Positions 1 to 7,316 of a DNA stretch of 9,137 nucleotides are shown in pieces; within the stretch, counting starts at the first letter, position 1; every line of letters begins with the position of its first letter. A model generated the notes under the pieces. The model was not told the DNA's origin, ran no database searches, and was given only the letters and a program-made list of their open reading frames with translations. A program made the position numbers and the translations under genes. Location: the NCBI GenBank assembly GCA_019348305.1, contig JAHWJQ010000075.1, positions 1 through 9,137 of the forward strand, in the 5' to 3' direction. This stretch comes from Actinomycetota bacterium. Lineage in GTDB: Bacteria > Actinomycetota > Acidimicrobiia > Acidimicrobiales > CADCTF01.

Positions 1-1677
<1,677 letters not shown>

Positions 1678-1684
1678 GAGCAGA

Positions 1685-1689
1685 CCTCC
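1685..1689 (-). promoter_or_regulatory. Ribosome binding site of the poly-HAMP gene
   Basis: CCTCC on the plus strand reads GGAGG on the minus strand. It sits seven bases before the ATG at 1677 and fixes that start. Confidence 0.7.
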
Positions 1690-1720
1690 GGTCGCGGCGC
1701 CGCGGGCGGTACGGCAGACC

Positions 1721-1726
1721 TAGTTT
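1721..1726 (+). promoter_or_regulatory. Possible -10 element for msrA
   Basis: TAGTTT fits the actinobacterial TAnnnT -10 consensus in an otherwise GC-rich divergent spacer. It would give an untranslated leader of about 100 bases before msrA. No convincing -35 lies 16-18 bp upstream, so this is a weak call. Confidence 0.25.
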
Positions 1727-1820
1727 GACAGCGGCCGGAGCGACCCGAGCCGGGCGCCTCCCGATTGCCGTGCAACCTCGGGAAGACTGGTGCCCGGCGC
1801 CAGCCGAGAGCACAGAGCGC

Positions 1821-1826
1821 AGGAGG
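1821..1826 (+). promoter_or_regulatory. Ribosome binding site of msrA
   Basis: A perfect AGGAGG lies five bases before the ATG at 1832. It decides against the upstream in-frame ATG at 1790. Confidence 0.8.
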
Positions 1827-1831
1827 CAGCG

Positions 1832-2482
1832 ATGCTTTTCAACCGGACCAAGACGCGCATGGTGGCGCCCGAGGAGGCCTTGCCCGGGCGCCCGACGCCG
1901 CTCGGTGTGCCCGAACGCCATCTGGTGCTGGGCACGCCGCTGCGTCCGCCGTTCCCCGACGGGCTGGAGCAGGCGGTGTTCGCCATGGGGTGCTTCTGGG
2001 GTGCCGAGCGCCTGTTCTGGCAGGTGCCGGGAGTGTTCACCACGGCCGTGGGCTACGCCGGCGGTTACACCCCCAACCCGACCTACGAAGAGGTGTGCAG
2101 CGGCCGCACCGGCCACACCGAGGCGGTGCTGGTGGTGTTCGACCCCTCTGCCACGTCCTATGACGAGCTGCTCCGCACCTTCTGGGAAGGCCACGACCCC
2201 ACGCAGGGGATGCGCCAGGGCAACGACGTGGGCACCCAGTACCGCTCGGCCATCTACACCACGAGTGCTTCCCAGGCGGCCGCAGCGTCCGGGGCGAAGG
2301 AGAGCTTCGCCAAGCGCCTGGCCGACGCCGGCTTCGGGGAGATCACCACCGAGCTGGCACCCCTCGGCGCATTCTTCTATGCCGAGGACTACCACCAGCA
2401 GTACCTCGCCCGGAACCCCAACGGCTACTGCGGCCTCGGCGGGACCGGGGTCAGCTGCCCCGTCGGTCTGGGCAGCGACTGA
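1832..2482 (+). CDS. msrA: Peptide methionine (S)-S-oxide reductase MsrA
   Basis: This 216-residue cytoplasmic enzyme reduces methionine-S-sulfoxide in proteins and free methionine, using thioredoxin as electron donor. The catalytic Cys54 lies in the signature GCFWGAE. Other family blocks are [40 protein letters not shown] and GTQYRSAIY. Two C-terminal cysteines, Cys200 (GYCGLGG) and Cys209, match the resolving and recycling cysteines of the three-cysteine E. coli-type MsrA, and the length is close to the usual 212. The ATG at 1832 is chosen over an upstream in-frame ATG at 1790 because AGGAGG (1821-1826) lies five bases before it and the protein then begins [19 protein letters not shown], aligning with the E. 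coli N-terminus. The gene stands alone, divergent from the HAMP gene, and is followed by a hairpin. Confidence 0.97.
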   Translation: MLFNRTKTRMVAPEEALPGRPTPLGVPERHLVLGTPLRPPFPDGLEQAVFAMGCFWGAERLFWQVPGVFTTAVGYAGGYTPNPTYEEVCSGRTGHTEAVLVVFDPSATSYDELLRTFWEGHDPTQGMRQGNDVGTQYRSAIYTTSASQAAAASGAKESFAKRLADAGFGEITTELAPLGAFFYAEDYHQQYLARNPNGYCGLGGTGVSCPVGLGSD

Positions 2483-2496
2483 GCCCCCAAGCCGGG

Positions 2497-2543
2497 TTCT
2501 GGGGATCTCGCCGCACCTGCCAGGTCTGCGGACCTCCCCAGAA
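2497..2543 (+). terminator. Nested hairpin downstream of msrA, possible terminator
   Basis: TTCTGGGGA (2497-2505) pairs perfectly with TCCCCAGAA (2535-2543). Inside, CCGCACCT (2511-2518) pairs with AGGT plus GCGG (2522-2525 and 2528-2531), with a two-base bulge and a GCC loop. There is no T-run afterwards, so it is not a classical intrinsic terminator. High-GC actinobacteria often use hairpins without a U-tract, which makes termination after msrA plausible. It could instead act in the leader of the next operon. Confidence 0.5.
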
Positions 2544-2590
2544 TCGTGTAGTGGTATCGCTCTACGAACGAACCCCTGAGCCCCGAGCAG

Positions 2591-2818
2591 TTGTCAGCCG
2601 ACCAGCGCGAGCGGCTGCGCCGGGCGCACCAGCGCCTGCGCAACACCTCCGCCGCCCTCGAGGCGCTGGTCGCCACCGAGCCGCTACGGGGCCGGTGGGC
2701 CCCGCAGCCCGCTCCTCCGGAGGCCCTCCACGGGGCGGCCGACGACCTCTACCGCGCCTATGAAGGGCTCCTCCGCTGCCACCGCGAGCTGCTGGGTTGG
2801 GAGCCACCGAGCCGCTGA
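2591..2818 (+). CDS. Small helical hypothetical protein
   Basis: This is a 75-residue open frame if TTG at 2591 is the start. An in-frame CTG at 2576 is an alternative, and a TAG at 2549 limits any extension. No strong Shine-Dalgarno is visible (only GAG at 2585-2587), so the start is uncertain. Codon third positions are strongly GC-biased like neighbouring genes, which supports coding. The sequence looks all-helical and charged at the start (ADQRERLRRAHQRLRN), has a Pro-rich link (residues about 37-44) and a second helix ending in LYRAYEGLLRCHRELLGW. There is no signal peptide or membrane segment. I do not recognise a family. The stop lies 24 bp before the aldehyde dehydrogenase GTG, so the two are probably cotranscribed. 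Confidence 0.55.
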   Translation: MSADQRERLRRAHQRLRNTSAALEALVATEPLRGRWAPQPAPPEALHGAADDLYRAYEGLLRCHRELLGWEPPSR

Positions 2819-2831
2819 ACCCGACAGAACC

Positions 2832-2836
2832 AGGAG
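2832..2836 (+). promoter_or_regulatory. Ribosome binding site of the aldehyde dehydrogenase
   Basis: AGGAG lies six bases before the GTG at 2843 and supports that non-ATG start. Confidence 0.7.
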
Positions 2837-2842
2837 CCGCCC

Positions 2843-4222
2843 GTGCCCATCGCCACCGTCAACCCCGCGACCGGCGAGGTCGTGAAGCGCTTCGACCCGC
2901 TGTCGCCCGAAGAGATCGAGACCCGCCTCGAGCGGGCGGCCTCGGCCTTCGGCGCCTACCGGCTGACGAGCCTCGAGGACCGGGGGCGCTGGCTGGAGGC
3001 GGCGGCCGCCATCCTCGAAGCAGAAGCAGACAGCATCGCCGAGATGGTCACGACCGAGATGGGCAAGACCATCGCCGCGGCCCGGGCCGAGGTGGAGAAG
3101 TGCGCCCGCGGCTGCCGGTTCTACGCCCGCAAGGCGCCCGAGTTCCTGGCCCCCGAGCCGGTCGACGCCTCGACGGTGGGGGCCGCCGCGGCCTATGCCT
3201 GCTTCCAGCCCCTGGGCCCCGTGCTGGCCGTGATGCCGTGGAACTTCCCGCTGTGGCAGGTGCTGCGCTTCGCGGCCCCGGCGCTCATGGCCGGCAACGT
3301 CGCCCTGCTCAAGCACTCCTCCAACGTGCCCCAGTCGGCCCTGTTCCTGGAGGAGCTGTTCCAGCGGGCGGGGTTCGGCGACGGCGTCTTCCAGACGTTG
3401 CTCATCGGTGCCGACGCCGTCGAGGCGGTCCTTCGGGACCGCCGCGTCAAAGCGGCGACGCTCACCGGAAGCACCCCCGCCGGCCGCTCCATCGGGGCGA
3501 TCGCCGGCGACTCGCTCAAGCCGTCGGTCCTCGAGCTCGGAGGCAGCGACCCCTTCATCGTCATGCCGTCCGCCGATCTCGAGCGGGCGGCCGAGGTGGC
3601 CGTGAAGGCGCGCTGTCAGAACAACGGCCAGAGTTGCATCGCGGCCAAGCGCTTCATCGTCCACAGCGCCGTCGCCGACGAGTTCGAGCGCCGGTTCGTG
3701 GACCGCATGGAGGCTCTGAGGGTGGGGGACCCCCTCGACGAGGAGACCGACATCGGCCCGCTGGCCACCGAGCAGGTGCGCCGTGACGTCGAGGAGCTGG
3801 TGGCCGACGCGGTGGCCCAGGGTGCGGCGGTGGTGTGCGGCGGCCGGCGCCCCGACCGGCCGGGGTGGTACTACGCGCCCACCGTCGTCACGGGCGTCAC
3901 CCCTGAGATGCGCATCTTCTCCGAAGAGGCCTTCGGTCCGGTGGCGTCGCTGTTCCGGGTCGGCGACATCGACGAGGCCATCGCCCTGGCCAACGCCACC
4001 GACTTCGGGCTCGGCTCCAACGCGTGGACCGACGATCCGGTGGAACGGGCCCGCTTCGTGCGGGACCTCGACGCCGGCGCCGTCTTCGTCAACGGGATGA
4101 CGACCTCGTACCCCGAGCTGCCGTTCGGGGGGGTGAAGCAGTCGGGCTACGGGCGCGAGCTCGGGGCGCACGGCATCCGGGAGTTCTGCAACGTGAAGAC
4201 CGTGTGGGTGGCGGGGGGCTGA
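2843..4222 (+). CDS. gabD1: NAD(P)-dependent succinate-semialdehyde dehydrogenase family protein
   Basis: This 459-residue aldehyde dehydrogenase superfamily member is cytoplasmic and oxidises an aldehyde to the acid with NAD(P)+. Its pattern closely follows E. coli Sad (YneI) and mycobacterial GabD1: PWNFPLWQV with Asn134, LLKHSSN with the cofactor-binding Lys157, the Rossmann GST at 209-211, [10 protein letters not shown] with general base Glu231, and [12 protein letters not shown] with catalytic Cys265. The C-terminal [22 protein letters not shown] and EFCNVKTVW blocks are also present. The usual substrate is succinate semialdehyde, in GABA degradation or an alternative TCA route, but the family also takes other aldehydes, so substrate is inference. 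The GTG start has AGGAG at 2832-2836, six bases upstream. The gene follows a small helical ORF by 24 bp and converges on plsC. Confidence 0.93.
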   Translation: MPIATVNPATGEVVKRFDPLSPEEIETRLERAASAFGAYRLTSLEDRGRWLEAAAAILEAEADSIAEMVTTEMGKTIAAARAEVEKCARGCRFYARKAPEFLAPEPVDASTVGAAAAYACFQPLGPVLAVMPWNFPLWQVLRFAAPALMAGNVALLKHSSNVPQSALFLEELFQRAGFGDGVFQTLLIGADAVEAVLRDRRVKAATLTGSTPAGRSIGAIAGDSLKPSVLELGGSDPFIVMPSADLERAAEVAVKARCQNNGQSCIAAKRFIVHSAVADEFERRFVDRMEALRVGDPLDEETDIGPLATEQVRRDVEELVADAVAQGAAVVCGGRRPDRPGWYYAPTVVTGVTPEMRIFSEEAFGPVASLFRVGDIDEAIALANATDFGLGSNAWTDDPVERARFVRDLDAGAVFVNGMTTSYPELPFGGVKQSGYGRELGAHGIREFCNVKTVWVAGG

Positions 4223-4226
4223 CGCC

Positions 4227-4940
4227 TCAGGTCGTCGCCGGGCGGGGCTGGGCGTGCTGCTGGCCCGACAGCCCGGCGATCGCCGCCATGAGGTGGTCGG
4301 TTGCGGTACGCAGCCCGGCCCGGGTGCCGTCGGTGCCGTCGGTGACGTCGGCTGATGGGAGGCGGGTGGGCGACCCGAAGCGGATGGTGACGGTTCTGAA
4401 CGGCCGGGGCAGCAGTTGCCCGGGCGCCTGGATGGCGTCGGTGCCCGAGAGGCCGACCGGCACGATGGGCGCCCCGGTGGCCACCGCCAGCCGGGCCGGC
4501 CCCGTCTTGCCGCGGTGCAGCTTCCCGTCCCGGGAGCGGGTCCCCTCCGGGTAGATGCCGACCGCTCCGCCGTCGGCCAGCACGGTGCGGGCCTCCGACA
4601 TCGCCTGGTCGGCCGCCGCCGCGCTGCCCCGACGCAGCGGGATCTGACCGGTGGCCCGGAAGATCCACGCTGTGCGCCGCTTGTCGAAGTACTCGGCCTT
4701 GGCCATGAAGGCGATGGGGCAGGGGGTGACCATGCCCAAAAAGAGCGAGTCCATGAAGGACAGGTGGTTGGCGGCCAGGATCACAGGACCGCGCCGCGGC
4801 AGGTGGTGCAGACCCTCGACCCTCACCCGGAAAAGGACCCGGAACAACGGCGTCATCACTGCCTTGGCCATCCGGTAGGCGACAGGACCCCCCACTCGGT
4901 CTGCGGGTGCCTCGGGGGCGTGCTGGGCTGCGGAAGGCAT
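4227..4940 (-). CDS. plsC: 1-acyl-sn-glycerol-3-phosphate acyltransferase (PlsC family)
   Basis: This 237-residue acyltransferase probably transfers an acyl chain to lysophosphatidic acid, giving phosphatidic acid, at the inner face of the membrane. Family motifs are in order: block I NHLSFMD with catalytic His59 and Asp64, block II around PLRRGS (residues 101-106), block III YPEGTRS with Glu132 to Ser136, and block IV VPVGLSG. A hydrophobic N-terminal stretch (about 20-40) probably associates with the membrane. ATG at 4940 is preferred over an upstream in-frame ATG at 5051: GAGGAG lies six bases before it, and the extra 37 residues would be basic and unlike the family. The C-terminus holds a Thr-Asp-Gly repeat. 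The family includes many acyltransferases with other acceptors, so the substrate is not certain. Its stop is 4 bp from the stop of the convergent dehydrogenase gene. Confidence 0.88.
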   Translation of the reverse strand: MPSAAQHAPEAPADRVGGPVAYRMAKAVMTPLFRVLFRVRVEGLHHLPRRGPVILAANHLSFMDSLFLGMVTPCPIAFMAKAEYFDKRRTAWIFRATGQIPLRRGSAAAADQAMSEARTVLADGGAVGIYPEGTRSRDGKLHRGKTGPARLAVATGAPIVPVGLSGTDAIQAPGQLLPRPFRTVTIRFGSPTRLPSADVTDGTDGTRAGLRTATDHLMAAIAGLSGQQHAQPRPATT

Positions 4941-5053
4941 GGCCGTCTCCTCTGTTCGACGCGCTCGGGAGCAGCTGGCGACGCTCCGTACCGTGAGCCG
5001 CCCCGTGGTCCGGGCGCCGGCTTTGCGGCGAGACAGATACCGCTTCGCCACTC

Positions 5054-5081
5054 ACACTACCGCGGTGGCCCCACCGGTCAG
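5054..5081 (-). promoter_or_regulatory. Possible plsC promoter
   Basis: On the minus strand CTGACC (5081-5076) and TAGTGT (5059-5054) are separated by 16 bp, resembling -35 and TAnnnT -10 boxes. The predicted leader before the ATG at 4940 would be about 105 bases. The -35 match is only partial, so this is tentative. Confidence 0.25.
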
Positions 5082-5096
5082 GCAGGATCACCGGCG

Positions 5097-5912
5097 ATGG
5101 CGACCATCGTGGCCGTCGACGATCCTGGCGACCAGCGGGTCGGCGACTTCGTCCTGCTCACCGACCCCGACCTCCGCCGCCGGCGGGAGCAATCGGGGGG
5201 CGCCGACGGCGGCTTCTTCATCGCCGAGGGCGAGCTCGTCATCCGCCAGCTGCTCCGCTCGCGCTACCGGGTCAGGTCGCTGTTGCTCACCCCGCGCCGG
5301 CTGGCGTCCCTCGAGGCCGAGCTGCACTCCCTCGACGTGCCCGTGTTCGTCGCCGGCCAGGAGGTGGTCGACGCCATCTCCGGGTTCCACCTGCACCGCG
5401 GCGCGCTGGCTGCCGCCGAGCGGGGGGTGCCGGCCGACGCGAGGGCGGTGGCCGAGCCTGCGGAGTTGCTCGTGGTGGCCGAAGGGGTGAACGACCACGA
5501 GAACCTGGGGGCGCTGTTCCGCAACGCCGCGGCCTTCGGCGCCGGCGGGCTCCTGCTCGACCCCACGTCAGCCGACCCCTTGTACCGGCGCTCGGTGCGG
5601 GTGTCGATGGGCCACGTGCTCCGGGTGCCTTTCGCCCGCCTGGGCGGCTGGCCCGACTCGCTCTCCCACCTGCGGGCGGCTGGGTTCGAGCTGCTCGCGC
5701 TCACGCCGGCGACCGACGCCGTCGACCTCCGCCAGGTGCGGCCCCGGCCGCGCCAGGCCCTGGTGGTCGGGGCGGAGGGACCGGGGCTGTCGGCGGCCGT
5801 CCTCGCCGCAGCCGATGTACGCGTTCGCATCACCATGGCCCCCGGGGTGGACTCGCTCAACGTGGCGACTGCCGCGGCGGTCGCCCTGCACCACCTGGCG
5901 GGCGCCCGGTGA
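5097..5912 (+). CDS. TrmH/SpoU-family RNA 2'-O-methyltransferase
   Basis: This 271-residue enzyme would transfer a methyl group from S-adenosylmethionine to a ribose 2'-OH in tRNA or rRNA. The N-terminal region (about 40-55, GFFIAEGELVIRQLL) resembles the SpoU substrate-binding domain. The C-terminal half carries the three trefoil-knot motifs: motif 1 with Asn136 and Arg142 (ENLGALFRNAAAFG), motif 2 VGAEGPGL (224-231) and motif 3 DSLNVATAAAVALHHL from Asp252. ATG at 5097 is chosen because the family N-terminus starts nearby and AGGA lies at 5084-5087. A longer in-frame start would overlap plsC antisense. The gene is divergent from plsC. The exact RNA target cannot be told from sequence, so no symbol is given. 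Confidence 0.9.
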   Translation: MATIVAVDDPGDQRVGDFVLLTDPDLRRRREQSGGADGGFFIAEGELVIRQLLRSRYRVRSLLLTPRRLASLEAELHSLDVPVFVAGQEVVDAISGFHLHRGALAAAERGVPADARAVAEPAELLVVAEGVNDHENLGALFRNAAAFGAGGLLLDPTSADPLYRRSVRVSMGHVLRVPFARLGGWPDSLSHLRAAGFELLALTPATDAVDLRQVRPRPRQALVVGAEGPGLSAAVLAAADVRVRITMAPGVDSLNVATAAAVALHHLAGAR

Positions 5913-5920
5913 TGATGAGG

Positions 5921-5959
5921 CGGGCGGGGTGGGGCGGGCGGGGTCGGGCGGGGCAGGGG
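5921..5959 (+). other. G-rich tract with quadruplex potential
   Basis: At least six runs of three or four G, separated by one to three bases, follow the TrmH-family stop codon and precede the sigma factor gene. The unit GGGCGGGG recurs (5922-5929 and 5946-5953). A quadruplex could form on the plus strand or in the transcript. No function is shown. Confidence 0.6.
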
Positions 5960-5994
5960 CAACCATCGCCGGCGCCGCGGTGTTTTGATGGGAC

Positions 5995-6579
5995 GTGGAC
6001 TGCGATGGGGTGGCGGGCGACGGCAGCCTCGGGCGCCGCCTGGCCGCTGACCTGGACGCCACCTTCCCCGACATCGTGCGCACCCACCAGGGCCGCGTCT
6101 ACTCGATCGCCCTGCAGCTCACTGGGGCGCCGGCCGAGGCCGAGGACGCAGCCCAGGACGCCTTCGTCCGCGCCTACCGCGCCCTGCAGGGCTATGGGCC
6201 CGACCGGCGGGCGGAGCTGGCCCTGCGGCCGTGGCTCGCCCAGATCACGCTCAACGTCTGTCGCAACCGGGCCAGGTCGGCCAGCCGGCGGCCCCGGACG
6301 GCTCCCCTCGACGAGGGCGCAGAACCGCCGGCGGCACCGGGCGACAGCAGCGACGGTGCCCTCCGCAACGAGACGGCCGGCGAGCTGGCAGCCGCGCTCG
6401 CCCTCCTGCCTGAACCCCAGCGCCGGGCCATCGTGTTGCACCACGCCGGCGAGCTGACCTACCGCGAGGTGGCCCTGGTCGTGGGCCGCCCGGAGGGGAC
6501 GGTCAAAGCCGACGTGCACCGGGGCCTTGGCGCCCTGCGTTCCATCCTCCAACTGCATTCCCGGGAGCTGCCAGCGTGA
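5995..6579 (+). CDS. ECF-type RNA polymerase sigma factor
   Basis: This 194-residue sigma-70 family protein of the extracytoplasmic-function type directs RNA polymerase to specific promoters. Region 2 spans about residues 20-100, with AEDAAQDAFVRAYRAL as the core-binding helix and RPWLAQITLNVCRNRAR as the -10 recognition end. A variable linker rich in Pro and Glu follows (about 100-130), then region 4 (about 133-182) with LLPEPQRRAIVLHH, the helix-turn-helix ELTYREVALVVGRPEGTVKADVHRG and ALRSIL. GTG at 5995 is the first start after an in-frame TGA at 5986; GTG at 6010 is an alternative, and neither has a clear Shine-Dalgarno. An AT-rich patch (TGTTTTGATG, 5981-5990) just upstream may belong to the promoter. 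The stop overlaps the start of the alkyltransferase gene (GTGA). No anti-sigma gene is present, which is unusual for many ECF groups. Confidence 0.9.
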   Translation: MDCDGVAGDGSLGRRLAADLDATFPDIVRTHQGRVYSIALQLTGAPAEAEDAAQDAFVRAYRALQGYGPDRRAELALRPWLAQITLNVCRNRARSASRRPRTAPLDEGAEPPAAPGDSSDGALRNETAGELAAALALLPEPQRRAIVLHHAGELTYREVALVVGRPEGTVKADVHRGLGALRSILQLHSRELPA

Positions 6580-7217
6580 CCGACCTCTCCCCCATGACCG
6601 ACCTGTCCGGGCTCTTCGTCTCGCCCGCCCCCGCCAGCCTGCTCCCCTCGGTCCTCTACGAGGTGGGCCTGGCCGACCGCTTCTTCCTGCGACCGAGCCC
6701 CCTGGGGCCGGTCTTCGTGGCCTACAACCGCTCGGGTGTCTCCGCCTGCTCGCTCGTGGCTGCGGAGGGCGCCCAGGCCTTCGCCGGCGCCTTCGCCCAC
6801 CGCTTCGGCCGCCCGGCGCTGCCCGATACCGGACCTCCCGACCGCCTGGTCCTCGACGTCGACGCCGCCCTCGCGGGAAGGCCGTCGGGGCTGCGCTACG
6901 ACCTGCGGACGGTGAGCGAGTTCGGCCGCGCCGTGCTGGCCAAGGCGGCCGAGATCCCCCGCGGCCAGGTCCGCCCCTACGCCTGGATCGCGGCAGAGAT
7001 CGGTCGACCCAAGGCGGTGCGGGCGGTGGGAACCGCGCTCGGCCATAACCCGGTCCCGCTGCTCATCCCCTGCCACCGGGTGGTCCGCTCCGATGGCCGC
7101 ATCGGGGACTACGGCTTGGGCTCGCCGGCCAAGCGGGCGGTGCTGGCCGCCGAGGGCGTGGAGCTCGACGAGCTGGGGCGGCTGGCGGCGCGGCGGGCCG
7201 GTCGCGCGGGCAACTGA
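6576..7217 (+). CDS. ogt: Methylated-DNA--protein-cysteine S-methyltransferase (Ogt-type)
   Basis: This 213-residue protein of the O6-alkylguanine-DNA alkyltransferase family moves the alkyl group from damaged guanine to its own cysteine in a single-use reaction. The C-terminal domain (about 107-195) holds the helix-turn-helix with RGQVRPYAWIAAEIG, AVGTALGHNP, and the active-site LIPCHRVV with Cys166, His167 and Arg168. The final GDYGLGSPAKRAVLAAEGVEL supplies the conserved Glu193. Residues about 38-100 match the N-terminal alkyltransferase domain (LGPVFVAYNRSGVSA). The first about 35 residues are an extra segment containing a repeat (MTDLSPMTDLSG). GTG at 6576 has GGGAG (6563-6567) eight bases upstream and overlaps the sigma factor stop by 4 bp, implying translational coupling. 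ATG at 6594 is an alternative start. It converges with mutM. Confidence 0.92.
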   Translation: MTDLSPMTDLSGLFVSPAPASLLPSVLYEVGLADRFFLRPSPLGPVFVAYNRSGVSACSLVAAEGAQAFAGAFAHRFGRPALPDTGPPDRLVLDVDAALAGRPSGLRYDLRTVSEFGRAVLAKAAEIPRGQVRPYAWIAAEIGRPKAVRAVGTALGHNPVPLLIPCHRVVRSDGRIGDYGLGSPAKRAVLAAEGVELDELGRLAARRAGRAGN

Positions 7218-7222
7218 ACGTC

Positions 7223-7263
7223 TGGGCAAGCGGAGCGTCGCAGAGCGAAGTTGAGCCTGCCCA
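7223..7263. repeat. Intergenic inverted repeat, possible terminator or dispersed repeat
   Basis: TGGGCA (7223-7228) and TGCCCA (7258-7263) flank a spacer with two near-copies, GCGGAGCG and GCAGAGCG. It lies just after the alkyltransferase stop, between convergent genes. A bidirectional terminator or a genome-dispersed repeat is possible, and copy number elsewhere cannot be checked here. Confidence 0.3.
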
Positions 7264-7274
7264 AAGCGGGCGAG

Positions 7275-7303
7275 CGCCGGGCTGCGGCGAGCTGCGGCCG
7301 GCG
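7275..7303. terminator. GC-rich hairpin between convergent ogt and mutM genes
   Basis: CGCCGG (7275-7280) pairs with CCGGCG (7298-7303) around a loop containing GCTGCGG twice. There is no T-run. Its position between two convergent 3' ends makes a bidirectional terminator plausible, but the stem is short and such pairs are common at this GC content. Confidence 0.3.
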
Positions 7304-7316
7304 AGTCGGCACCGCC

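Noticed and set aside
1725..1730. A perfect TTGACA as a -35 box for msrA
   Set aside because: No -10-like sequence lies 16-19 bp downstream. The overlapping TAGTTT is the better candidate element, and both are weak.
2684..4171. A 495-codon minus-strand open frame opposite the aldehyde dehydrogenase
   Set aside because: The plus strand encodes a complete dehydrogenase with catalytic residues. The antisense frame is His/Gly/Arg/Glu-rich and is a codon-bias artefact.
4941..5051. A longer plsC start at ATG 5051
   Set aside because: GAGGAG directly before ATG 4940 and the basic, non-family character of the extra 37 residues favour the shorter protein.
4416..5096. Extended N-terminus of the TrmH-family protein
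   Set aside because: The in-frame extension runs antisense through plsC and is unlike the family; ATG 5097 fits known proteins.
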